Assembly: GCA_963801255.1 (NCBI GenBank) | Contig: CAWDEC010000006.1 | Location: forward strand, 558,001-622,000 | From: JAICXG01 sp963801255 | GTDB taxonomy: Bacteria > Verrucomicrobiota > Verrucomicrobiia > Chthoniobacterales > UBA10450 | Length of the DNA stretch: 64,000 nt | Direction of reading: 5' to 3' | In this document: in pieces, positions 1 to 7,209 of the stretch | How the letters are laid out: every line of letters starts with the position of its first letter | Numbering within the stretch: position 1 is the stretch's first letter | Notes under the pieces: generated by a model | Database searches by the model: none | What the model saw: the letters and a program-made list of their open reading frames with translations, nothing else | Told to the model about the DNA's origin: nothing | Program-made: the position numbers and the translations under genes

Positions 1-19
1 GAATCAAATAGACAGAGCT

Positions 20-31
20 CGACCTTGGTCG
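20..31. promoter_or_regulatory. Weak candidate GGAC-N4-GTCC-type palindrome at the window edge
   Basis: The core reads CGACCTTGGTCG, one base off the GGAC-N4-GTCG form seen at other sites in this window. The AT-rich outer arms of the better sites are missing and the gene it would serve lies outside the window. Low confidence. Confidence 0.2.
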
Positions 32-196
32 CGTTCTCAGAAAAGAGCGCAAAGTTGACTCCTCCGCCGCTGCAGGAAGCACCCAGCGGGGAAGGACGGC
101 CCGGCCAGACTCGCAACTCCTTTGAAAGCGGAGGATCGGTATGCGGCGACAAGCCAAACGTTGATTCTTTCGTTACCCCTGGTGCAGTAAGTGCAT

Positions 197-532
197 TCAA
201 GGATGGGTCTCGGCCAGCTTCTTCATCGCCTCTCGCCCTTGCGTCTGTAGCGGCCCCAGTCCGCTGCCGGGAAGAAACCAGATGCCCTTATCCTTCGAAC
301 GGCAATAAAGAATGTTGACGCCGTCGTGGGTGATCGCGTGATGATAGGTCGCGCTTTGATTTTCGTTGAGAAAATTAAAGAAGGCGTCCCGCCATACGTC
401 GCCGGTGTAAGGAAAGATCTGCTCCCCCAACTTCTTGAGTTCCTCGATGCTGATCGTGCGAATTGACTTCGCCATTGCCTCAAGGCGCTCCTTGCTGAGT
501 GTTTCGTAATCAACGAATTTATCGAATGACAT
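197..532 (-). CDS. Hypothetical protein, 111 aa
   Basis: I do not recognise this protein. It has no signal peptide or membrane segment. The N-terminal half is charged and probably helical (about residues 5-40). The C-terminal half contains a short hydrophobic stretch around a GIWFLPGSG motif, near residues 82-91. It lies downstream of nrfHA on the same strand, about 100 bp after the nrfA stop, so read-through from nrfHA is possible. The reading frame is open over its whole length with an ATG start and acidic and basic residues spread as in a soluble protein, so I take it to be real. Function unknown. Confidence 0.6.
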   Translation of the reverse strand: MSFDKFVDYETLSKERLEAMAKSIRTISIEELKKLGEQIFPYTGDVWRDAFFNFLNENQSATYHHAITHDGVNILYCRSKDKGIWFLPGSGLGPLQTQGREAMKKLAETHP

Positions 533-630
533 GGTCAGATCGGGTTGTTGATTGGTCAGACATCGGCCGCCGCTTTTATTAATCGCATCTCTCTCCCGGC
601 GTCCATCCGACCTTGGGCTTACCTGGTCAT

Positions 631-2067
631 TTACCTAGTGCCCGTATCCTGCCGCGCTTCCCTCATCGTCCGCAGTTCCAGCTGCCCCTTGCGCGAGAAG
701 TCGATCGATTCGCCGAGAATACGGAGTGCTTCTTCGGGTGCGTGGAAGCCGATCGAGTTTTCCGCTTCGACAAAGTCGAGATAGAACTGGGCTTTGCGCT
801 GGAAATCCTGTGCCGCTGCCAACTGTGGGGCGGGCGAGTTCCCAGCGCGCGCCGTCTTTAAATCACCGATTAGCTCCACCAGCGCATCCATCGCGTGGTT
901 GCGCATCCCCTGCGTGCGCTCCTGGATCGCTTCCGCCCGCGATCTCAATTCTTCCTCCGGCCACTTATGACACGTCTGGCAGGCTCGATTGATGTTCAAC
1001 AACGGACTACGCACATGATGGTCGCTGATCTTGAGTGCGCCCTCGCGTTTGTAAGGCATGTGACAATCGGCGCACGTCACACCGGAACGCGCATGAATGC
1101 CCTGGCTCCACATTTCGAACTCCGGATGCTGCGCCTTTAATACGGGCGCGCCGCTGTCGGCATGTGTCCAGTCCTTGAACTTCTCCTTGTCGTAGTAGGC
1201 GAGGATTTGCTCGACTTTCAGACCGTTTGCCCACGGATAGATCAGCCGCTTCTCCGGTCCTTTGAAGTAATATTCCACGTGACATTGGCCGCAGACGAAG
1301 CTGCGCATTTCCTGCCGCGTGGCATCGCGATTCACGTCGTAATTCTGGACGCCCTGACTTGCTTTGAGCGCCTTGATTCCTTCCATAAAACCGGGCCGCG
1401 TGATGCGCAGTTGCATCGTGGTCGGTTCATGGCAATCGATGCAGGCAACTGGATGGGTCACCAGCTTGCGCGCTTCGGCAAAGGGCATCTGATTGAATTT
1501 CTCGTAACCTTTCATCAAGTCCCCGTCGCCCAGTTTTGTGTAGGGCACCTTGATCGAGGCGTGGCAATGCAGACACGTCCCGGGTTGTTTCGCAGCCTGC
1601 TGACGTTCGGTGTAAGTCTGGTCATCCAGCATGTAGGCGTGACCGCGTTCTTCCCGGAAATCTTTCGCGAACGCGTAACCAGCCCACATGATTTTCAGCC
1701 GCGGATCTTCCTCGAGACGCGACTGCGCAACGACTGAGCGCGGATCGGCGTGGGTCGGCGTATGCGGCAGCGCTTCGCTCCCGCCGTATTTGGTCCGCAC
1801 TTGATCGATTGTGCGGCGGTAGTCATCATATTGCATCGGAAAATTCTTTCCCCAAACCGCCGGATCATCGATCTGGTCGTTGAGTTCCACGACGCGAAAG
1901 AATGGATTCTTCGCCTCTTGTTTGTGCTCGAAGATCGAAACAAGCACGATCACTCCGAGGATCGCGGCGGCGCCGGCAAGAACGACCAAAGCGCTGAAAA
2001 CAGCCAGTGGTCGGCTGCGATAAAAGTTCAAAAGACGATCTTTGAAGGTGCGATTGTTCATAGGCAT
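631..2067 (-). CDS. nrfA: Ammonia-forming cytochrome c nitrite reductase NrfA (pentahaem)
   Basis: Catalyses the six-electron reduction of nitrite to ammonium in the periplasm. An N-terminal membrane/signal segment lies at about residues 20-45. Five haem-binding motifs are visible: CLHCH 165-169, CIDCH 209-213, CGQCH 259-263, CADCH 332-336 and CQTCH 363-367. The first, catalytic haem has CXXCH where the textbook E. coli enzyme has CXXCK. CXXCH enzymes are a known minority type. Likely active-site residues are Arg141 (RGH), the Tyr pair after haem 3 (VEYYF) and His325 (QGIHARSG). The ATG follows directly on the nrfH stop (TAA-ATG), so translation is coupled. The length, 478 aa, is normal. A decayed copy of its 3' end lies near 51.1-51.3 kb. 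Confidence 0.95.
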   Translation of the reverse strand: MPMNNRTFKDRLLNFYRSRPLAVFSALVVLAGAAAILGVIVLVSIFEHKQEAKNPFFRVVELNDQIDDPAVWGKNFPMQYDDYRRTIDQVRTKYGGSEALPHTPTHADPRSVVAQSRLEEDPRLKIMWAGYAFAKDFREERGHAYMLDDQTYTERQQAAKQPGTCLHCHASIKVPYTKLGDGDLMKGYEKFNQMPFAEARKLVTHPVACIDCHEPTTMQLRITRPGFMEGIKALKASQGVQNYDVNRDATRQEMRSFVCGQCHVEYYFKGPEKRLIYPWANGLKVEQILAYYDKEKFKDWTHADSGAPVLKAQHPEFEMWSQGIHARSGVTCADCHMPYKREGALKISDHHVRSPLLNINRACQTCHKWPEEELRSRAEAIQERTQGMRNHAMDALVELIGDLKTARAGNSPAPQLAAAQDFQRKAQFYLDFVEAENSIGFHAPEEALRILGESIDFSRKGQLELRTMREARQDTGTR

Positions 2068-2559
2068 TTATTCGGCGTGGCCAACGTTGGCGTGGCAGCG
2101 AATGCACGACATGGTGCTGTCGTCGGTCAGCGTGGTGTCGATCTCGTGCACGATGTCCTGATGACATTTGCGGCAGGCGTTTTCGGTGACGCGCCGGCTG
2201 CGCTCCTTAATCTGGATCGGATCGTGAAACTCCCCCGTGGTGAAGGCGAGGGAATGAAAGAAACCGTGTTCGGCTTTGGTGAAATACTTCGGTACGAGTC
2301 CCGGGGGCGTGTGGCAGTCGTTGCATGTCGCGACCGCGCGATGGCTCGACTTCACGTAGGCGTCGAGGTGATCCCGCATGATGTGACAGTTGGCGCAGGC
2401 GTTGGGATCGTTGCTGAGATAGGAGTAGCCCTTTGCGTAAACGAAAGTAAAGCTGCCCAGGCCGAGCACTGCGCCGATCGCGATCGCAATGGCGGTCGCG
2501 AGTAACAGCGTCACTTTGGTCTGCGGCCTGACCGTGTGGTCTGGCAGCTTCCTTTCCAT
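2068..2559 (-). CDS. nrfH: NrfH, tetrahaem quinol dehydrogenase subunit for NrfA
   Basis: Membrane-anchored NapC/NirT-family cytochrome that passes electrons from menaquinol to NrfA. One N-terminal transmembrane helix (about residues 15-42) is followed by four CXXCH motifs at 55-59, 79-83, 129-133 and 152-156. The first is followed by I-M (CANCHIM), as in Wolinella NrfH, where the Met is a haem ligand. At 163 aa it has the usual size. It is first in the nrfHA operon, and a GGAC-N4-GTCC palindrome lies 120 bp upstream, consistent with induction under low oxygen. Confidence 0.95.
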   Translation of the reverse strand: MERKLPDHTVRPQTKVTLLLATAIAIAIGAVLGLGSFTFVYAKGYSYLSNDPNACANCHIMRDHLDAYVKSSHRAVATCNDCHTPPGLVPKYFTKAEHGFFHSLAFTTGEFHDPIQIKERSRRVTENACRKCHQDIVHEIDTTLTDDSTMSCIRCHANVGHAE

Positions 2560-2679
2560 TATCTGTAACGATGCACGCGTTTAGTTTCGTTAGGCCACTT
2601 TGGAATACGTAGGATTCCCGATCCTGCGAATGCCTTTGCTGCCTCATCTATCTGAACTCGCCTCAGGATCGCTACTATC

Positions 2680-2691
2680 GGACTTTGGTCC
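2680..2691. promoter_or_regulatory. Palindromic operator upstream of nrfHA (GGAC-N4-GTCC)
   Basis: The core GGACTTTGGTCC is flanked by TATC and TAT, giving a near-symmetric 19-bp element. It sits 120 bp before the nrfH start, in the 271-bp gap between pyk and nrfH. This exact core recurs at 17496-17507. Confidence 0.7.
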
Positions 2692-2830
2692 TATTCCGCG
2701 CTCGCCATGGGGCAACGCGGGCGACAAGTTCGGGCCGCCCGTTTACATTTCGTCGCCACGCTCGCGCCGGCGATCTATGTGATATTTGGCGCGGCACTTT
2801 ATCTCGTGCCGTCCCTCAGAAGTTGACTCG

Positions 2831-4270
2831 TTAGGCATCGAGTTTCATTAACTCGATCCGATGGCTCGCGTTGGGGTTCCGCGCCGAAGGACCGGCGACA
2901 AGCATGACCCGTTTTACGATTAGCCCATGCCCAGCCACCCAGCCTGCGGCGTATTCGCGCCAGTCAGGAGGTTCCTCGGCCAGGTCAACCGGATGCACCC
3001 CATAGGAAAATGCGAGGCCCTGGCAGACAGCAGGGTCCGGACTTGGTGCGGCCAGCCAGACCCGCGGTTTGCAGCGCGAGATAATTCGAGCCGTCGTGCC
3101 GCTGCGCGTCGGAGCGAGGACCAGGTCGCACGGAACGGTCTGGAGCGCGTGTTCGACCAACGAGGCCATGCGTTCGCCGCCCGTCACGATGGCGGCCGGC
3201 TGTTGCACGAAATCACGCAGCGCCTCGAGCGGCTTGGCAGGCCGGTGAGTTTCAGTAAAAGCGGCGATCTTCGCCAGCATCGTGACCGCTTCTTCGGGGA
3301 ATTTTCCCATTGCCGATTCGCCGGAGAGCATGACGCAATCGGTACCATCGAGGATCGCATTAGCGACATCGGTCGCTTCGGCGCGAGTGGGCAAACGGCT
3401 GGCGATCATCGATTCGAGCATTTGCGTTGCCGTGATCACGGGCTTGCTCGCGAGATTCGCTTTCGCAATGAGTTGCTTCTGCGTGTGCGCGATTTCTTCG
3501 ATCGGCACTTCCACCCCAAGGTCGCCGCGCGCAACCATAATGCCATCGGCAACAGCGAGAATTTCGTCGAAGTGCTCGAGCGCATCCGCGCGCTCAATCT
3601 TCGCGATGATGAATGGAACGCGCCCGATCTTGGCGGCTGCGTCGCGCAGGGCTTCGATGTCCTGCGCGCGCTCAACGAACGACTGACTTACGGCATCGAC
3701 ACCAGCACCGAGGGCGAACTCCAGGCACTCGCGATCGCGTTCTGTGAAGGCGCTGATGCCAAGCTCAATACCCGGTAGGTTCAGTCCCTTGCGCGAACGT
3801 AGCTCGCCGCCAACCGCGACGACGCAATGAACATCGTTTCCTTCGACGCGCTCAACGACAAGCTGCACAAGGCCATCGTTAAGAAAGAGGCGATCGCCGG
3901 GTTTTACGACGCGTGGCAGCGGCTCGAAGCTCATCGAAACGCGATGCACGTCGCCGACAATGTCTTCATTCGTTAGGCTGAACTTGTCGCCCGGCGAAAG
4001 CTGAATCGGCTCCGAATCAATTTTTCCCAGGCGCATTTTCGGTCCCGGCAGATCGGCCATGATCGCCACGCGCCGGCCGGTTGCGCGCGCCGCTTCCCGA
4101 ATTCGCCGAATGACTTCGGCGTGACTCGAAAAATCGCCATGCGAAAAATTCAGGCGCGCCACATTGAGTCCGGCGCGGATGAGTCGGGCCAGCATCTCAG
4201 GCGATTCTGAAGCTGGCCCGATGGTAGCAACGATCTTGGTTTTGTGCGCGGGAAGCACGGCTACGTTCAT
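2831..4270 (-). CDS. pyk: Pyruvate kinase
   Basis: Converts phosphoenolpyruvate and ADP to pyruvate and ATP, the last step of glycolysis. The N-terminal HKTKIVATIGPAS block, the catalytic Lys in KIERADAL and the signature ADGIMVARGDLGVEVP are all present, followed by the C-terminal allosteric-type domain, so the enzyme looks complete (479 aa). I chose the ATG at 4270 because the conserved family block begins at once. A GTG at 4327 would add 19 unconserved residues. It is the last gene of the aquaporin-PTS-ldhA operon, 130 bp after ldhA. Its TAA stop lies inside a CGTTAGGC octamer (2829-2836) and another octamer lies inside the gene (3971-3978). Confidence 0.93.
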   Translation of the reverse strand: MNVAVLPAHKTKIVATIGPASESPEMLARLIRAGLNVARLNFSHGDFSSHAEVIRRIREAARATGRRVAIMADLPGPKMRLGKIDSEPIQLSPGDKFSLTNEDIVGDVHRVSMSFEPLPRVVKPGDRLFLNDGLVQLVVERVEGNDVHCVVAVGGELRSRKGLNLPGIELGISAFTERDRECLEFALGAGVDAVSQSFVERAQDIEALRDAAAKIGRVPFIIAKIERADALEHFDEILAVADGIMVARGDLGVEVPIEEIAHTQKQLIAKANLASKPVITATQMLESMIASRLPTRAEATDVANAILDGTDCVMLSGESAMGKFPEEAVTMLAKIAAFTETHRPAKPLEALRDFVQQPAAIVTGGERMASLVEHALQTVPCDLVLAPTRSGTTARIISRCKPRVWLAAPSPDPAVCQGLAFSYGVHPVDLAEEPPDWREYAAGWVAGHGLIVKRVMLVAGPSARNPNASHRIELMKLDA

Positions 4271-4400
4271 GATGCGAAGATCAATTTGCGCGCGCTGCGC
4301 AGATCGCTCCCGGACTGCTTCACCCACTCTGTCATCGAAATCTCAGCGAAGGCGAGATATGAGCGCAAGTCACAGGTTCCTTTGTTGCCGGTGCGGCTGC

Positions 4401-5411
4401 TCATGGTGATTGATCAGTGAGTGTCGTACCGGGAAGAGAAGGCATGCCGGCAGCTAATGCGATCAGGTTTGTAATCGTAACCCGCGCGATCTCTGCCAGC
4501 GCCTCCCTGGTCAGAAAAGCCTGGTGCGCGGTGATGAGGACGTTTGGAAAAGTCAGCAGCCGGGCAAGATCATCGTCCTGCAGGATTTGACCGGAGAGGT
4601 CTTCGAAAAAGACGCCCTCTTCTTCCTCGTAGACGTCCAGTCCAACGCCGCCAAGTCGGCCGGACTTCAGCGCCTCGATCAGAGCACTGGTTTCAATCAA
4701 CGCCCCGCGGCTTACATTGATCAGGATCGCGCCGGGCTTCATCAGCTCGATCGTCTCCCTGCGAATGATGTGATGTGTCTCGGGCGTGAGCGGAGTGTGG
4801 AGCGAGATCACTTCGCATTCGCGCGCGAGGGTGTGAGCGTCGGTATATTCGATGCTGTGCTCCTTTGCCCATTCCGCGGAGGGGAAGGGATCATAGGCCA
4901 AAACCTTCATCCCGAAGCCGCGCAGAATTTCAGCGGTAACACGACCAATTTTTCCCGTGCCGACAATCCCGGCCGTCTTGCCGTGGAGGTCGAAGCCGAC
5001 CAATCCCTGCAGGGAAAAATTCAGATCGCGCACCCGGTTGCTGGCGCGCGGAATTTTGCGATTGAGCGCCAGGAGCAGTGCGACGGCATGCTCCGCCACG
5101 GCGTAGGGGGAATAGGCCGGAACTCGCGTCACTTGAAACCCGAGTTCAACCGCCGCCTTCAGATCAACGCCATTGAAGCCCGCGCAGCGGAGCGCGAGAT
5201 GCTTGATGCCTAGCGAACGAAGAATCTTCAGACACGGACGGTCGGCATGGTCGTTTACGAAGATGCAGACGGCCCGGCCGCCCTGCGCCGAAAGCGCGGT
5301 TTCCGCCGAGAGCCGGTGCTCCATAAAGCGCCATTCGATCTCGCTGCCGGAAGGCGCGTTTTGCAGCGAGATGCGATCATAGGGTTTGGTATCGAAAACA
5401 ATAGTCGTCAT
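4401..5411 (-). CDS. ldhA: Fermentative D-lactate dehydrogenase (LdhA type)
   Basis: NADH-dependent reduction of pyruvate to D-lactate, regenerating NAD+ in fermentation. The protein (336 aa) follows E. coli LdhA closely at its diagnostic blocks: RCAGFNGVDL, RVPAYSPYAVAEHA, the FSLQGLVGFDLHGKTAGIVG region with the nucleotide-binding glycines (GTGKIG), NVSRGALI with the catalytic Arg, GLDVYEEE with the Glu, and TAHQAFLT with the catalytic His. The HQAFLT block is what separates LdhA from general 2-hydroxyacid dehydrogenases. It starts 6 bp after the PTS IICB stop, so the two are co-transcribed with pyruvate kinase downstream. Confidence 0.9.
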   Translation of the reverse strand: MTTIVFDTKPYDRISLQNAPSGSEIEWRFMEHRLSAETALSAQGGRAVCIFVNDHADRPCLKILRSLGIKHLALRCAGFNGVDLKAAVELGFQVTRVPAYSPYAVAEHAVALLLALNRKIPRASNRVRDLNFSLQGLVGFDLHGKTAGIVGTGKIGRVTAEILRGFGMKVLAYDPFPSAEWAKEHSIEYTDAHTLARECEVISLHTPLTPETHHIIRRETIELMKPGAILINVSRGALIETSALIEALKSGRLGGVGLDVYEEEEGVFFEDLSGQILQDDDLARLLTFPNVLITAHQAFLTREALAEIARVTITNLIALAAGMPSLPGTTLTDQSP

Positions 5412-5417
5412 GGCTCG

Positions 5418-7208
5418 TTAGGCTGCTTTGCGTGCAGCCAGCTGAGCCTGCATTTCGGCGGCGTATTGGTCGGCGTTAAGGCCAACGAGAAGATGCAACG
5501 TGTTGCCCGGGAGCCGAACGACGGCGTCGATGCCGTCATGGACCAGCGCTGACTCGTCAACGCCTGCTTCCGAGTGCAGAACCACACGCAGACGCGTGGC
5601 GGCACAATCATCAACCCGCTCGATATTCACCGCCCCCCCAAGCGCGATAATCCAGGCAGCGACTTTGCGCGCCGCATCCGCGTCCCTCAGTTTTGAGATG
5701 ACGCCGACAGCAGGTGGCGCGTGCACCGGTGAGCGGGATTCAACCTCGTCTGCTTCAGGCCCTGCGCTCCTGAGGTATTCTTCCATCTCGGTTTTCAGGT
5801 TTTCGCTTTGCGTGCCGAAGATCGCCTGCACACCATCGCCGACCACGACCACGCCCGTCGCTCCAAGTGCCTTCAGTTTCGGCGAATCTGCTTTGGTCAC
5901 ATCGTGCAATTTCACCCGTAGTCGCGTGATGCAGGCGTCGAGGCTTGCTATGTTGCTGCGACCTCCAAACGCGCGCACCAATTGCAGAGCGAAATTCTCC
6001 TCGGCGGCACTGCGCCTTGTCTTTGTCAGATCGTCTTCCGCCTCGCGGCCGGGCGTGGCGAGATTCCATTTGCGAATCGCGAAGCTGAAAACCGCGTAAT
6101 AGACCGCAGCCCAGATTGGTCCGATCACGAAGAGCCAAAGCGCGTGATGTGATTTTGGAAAGAGTACGACGTAATCGATCAACCCGTGCGAAAAGGTGAA
6201 GCCGTGTTTAATGCCGAGTTCGATGCAGATGAAATAGGCGGCACCAGCGAGCACTGCATGCACCGCGTAGAGCAACGGCGCGACGAATAGGAAGGAGAAC
6301 TCGATTGGCTCAGTAATGCCGGTGAGGAACGCAGTCAGCGCGGCTGAGAACATGATGCCGCCGACTTTTGCTCGATTTTCCGGACGGGCCGCGCGCCACA
6401 TCGCCAGGGCCGCCGCCGGCAGCCCCCACATCTTGAAAAGATAGCCGCCGGTCATGTTCCCTGCGGTCGGGTCGCCCGCGATGAAGCGCGCGATTTCGCC
6501 GTGCACGACATTGCCGGTCGCCGGATCGGTGTAATCGCCAGCCTGGAAAAAGAACGGCACGTTCCAGACATGATGAAGTCCGAACGGGATGAGCGCGCGC
6601 TCAACAACGCCGTAAATAGTGAAGGCGATCGCCGGCTGCTCATGCACCGCCCAATCGGAGAACGCTTTGATCCCGGCGCCGATTGGCGGCCAGATAAAGC
6701 TGAGGAGCGCGCCCACAAGGATGACCGCAAACGAAGTGATGATCGGAACCGATCTTTTCCCCGCGAAAAAACCGAGATAGGGCGGGAGTCTTATTTTGTA
6801 GAAGCGATTGAAAGCCCAGGCCGCGACCAGACCGACGATGATGCCGCCGAAGACGCCCGTCTCGATCGAGGGAATCCCCATGATGGCTTTGACCTCGATG
6901 CTGCGCAGCTTCGCGCACACCCCCATGGCGGCGAGAAAAACGACGTAGCCGGTTGTGCCGGCGAGGGCGGCGACGCCGTCGTTTTCCGTTAGGCCAATCG
7001 CGACACCAATAGCGAAAAGGAGCGGGAGGTTGGCAAAGATGGCGTCGCCCGAGGCCGCCATCACTCGCGAGACGATTTCGGGCAGCCACGTGAAGTTGGC
7101 GCTGCCGACGCCGAGCAGAATGCCCGCAACCGGTAGGACCGAGACCGGCAGCATCATGCATTTGCCGATCTTTTGCAGAAGCGAGAAGGCGGTTTTGAAG
7201 TTGAGCAT
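5418..7208 (-). CDS. PTS glucose/N-acetylglucosamine-type permease, IIC-IIB-IIB
   Basis: Sugar-specific membrane component of a phosphotransferase system (596 aa). The IIC domain (about residues 1-390) holds eight or more membrane segments. Two IIB domains follow: the first has the phospho-cysteine in DACITRLRV (Cys426), the second a related DDCAATRLRV block (Cys535). Duplicated IIB domains are unusual. The IIA domain it needs is supplied by the gene just upstream. I chose the ATG at 7208, one base after the upstream stop, because the family block MLNFKTAFSLLQKIGK starts there. The pairing with a IIA-HPr-EI fusion resembles NagE/NagF of Pseudomonas, but the sugar cannot be read from sequence. 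Confidence 0.9.
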   Translation of the reverse strand: MLNFKTAFSLLQKIGKCMMLPVSVLPVAGILLGVGSANFTWLPEIVSRVMAASGDAIFANLPLLFAIGVAIGLTENDGVAALAGTTGYVVFLAAMGVCAKLRSIEVKAIMGIPSIETGVFGGIIVGLVAAWAFNRFYKIRLPPYLGFFAGKRSVPIITSFAVILVGALLSFIWPPIGAGIKAFSDWAVHEQPAIAFTIYGVVERALIPFGLHHVWNVPFFFQAGDYTDPATGNVVHGEIARFIAGDPTAGNMTGGYLFKMWGLPAAALAMWRAARPENRAKVGGIMFSAALTAFLTGITEPIEFSFLFVAPLLYAVHAVLAGAAYFICIELGIKHGFTFSHGLIDYVVLFPKSHHALWLFVIGPIWAAVYYAVFSFAIRKWNLATPGREAEDDLTKTRRSAAEENFALQLVRAFGGRSNIASLDACITRLRVKLHDVTKADSPKLKALGATGVVVVGDGVQAIFGTQSENLKTEMEEYLRSAGPEADEVESRSPVHAPPAVGVISKLRDADAARKVAAWIIALGGAVNIERVDDCAATRLRVVLHSEAGVDESALVHDGIDAVVRLPGNTLHLLVGLNADQYAAEMQAQLAARKAA

Positions 7209-7209
7209 T

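Noticed and set aside
25..318. 97-aa plus-strand frame at the left edge
   Set aside because: Low-complexity composition, no family features, and overlaps the better supported gene at 197-532 on the other strand.
1750..2505. Long plus-strand open frame opposite nrfHA
   Set aside because: It is a shadow of the two cytochrome genes, whose haem motifs leave no doubt about the coding strand. Many similar long antisense frames (for example at 14780-15805, 19052-20056, 39886-40818 and 55518-56588) were dropped for the same reason.
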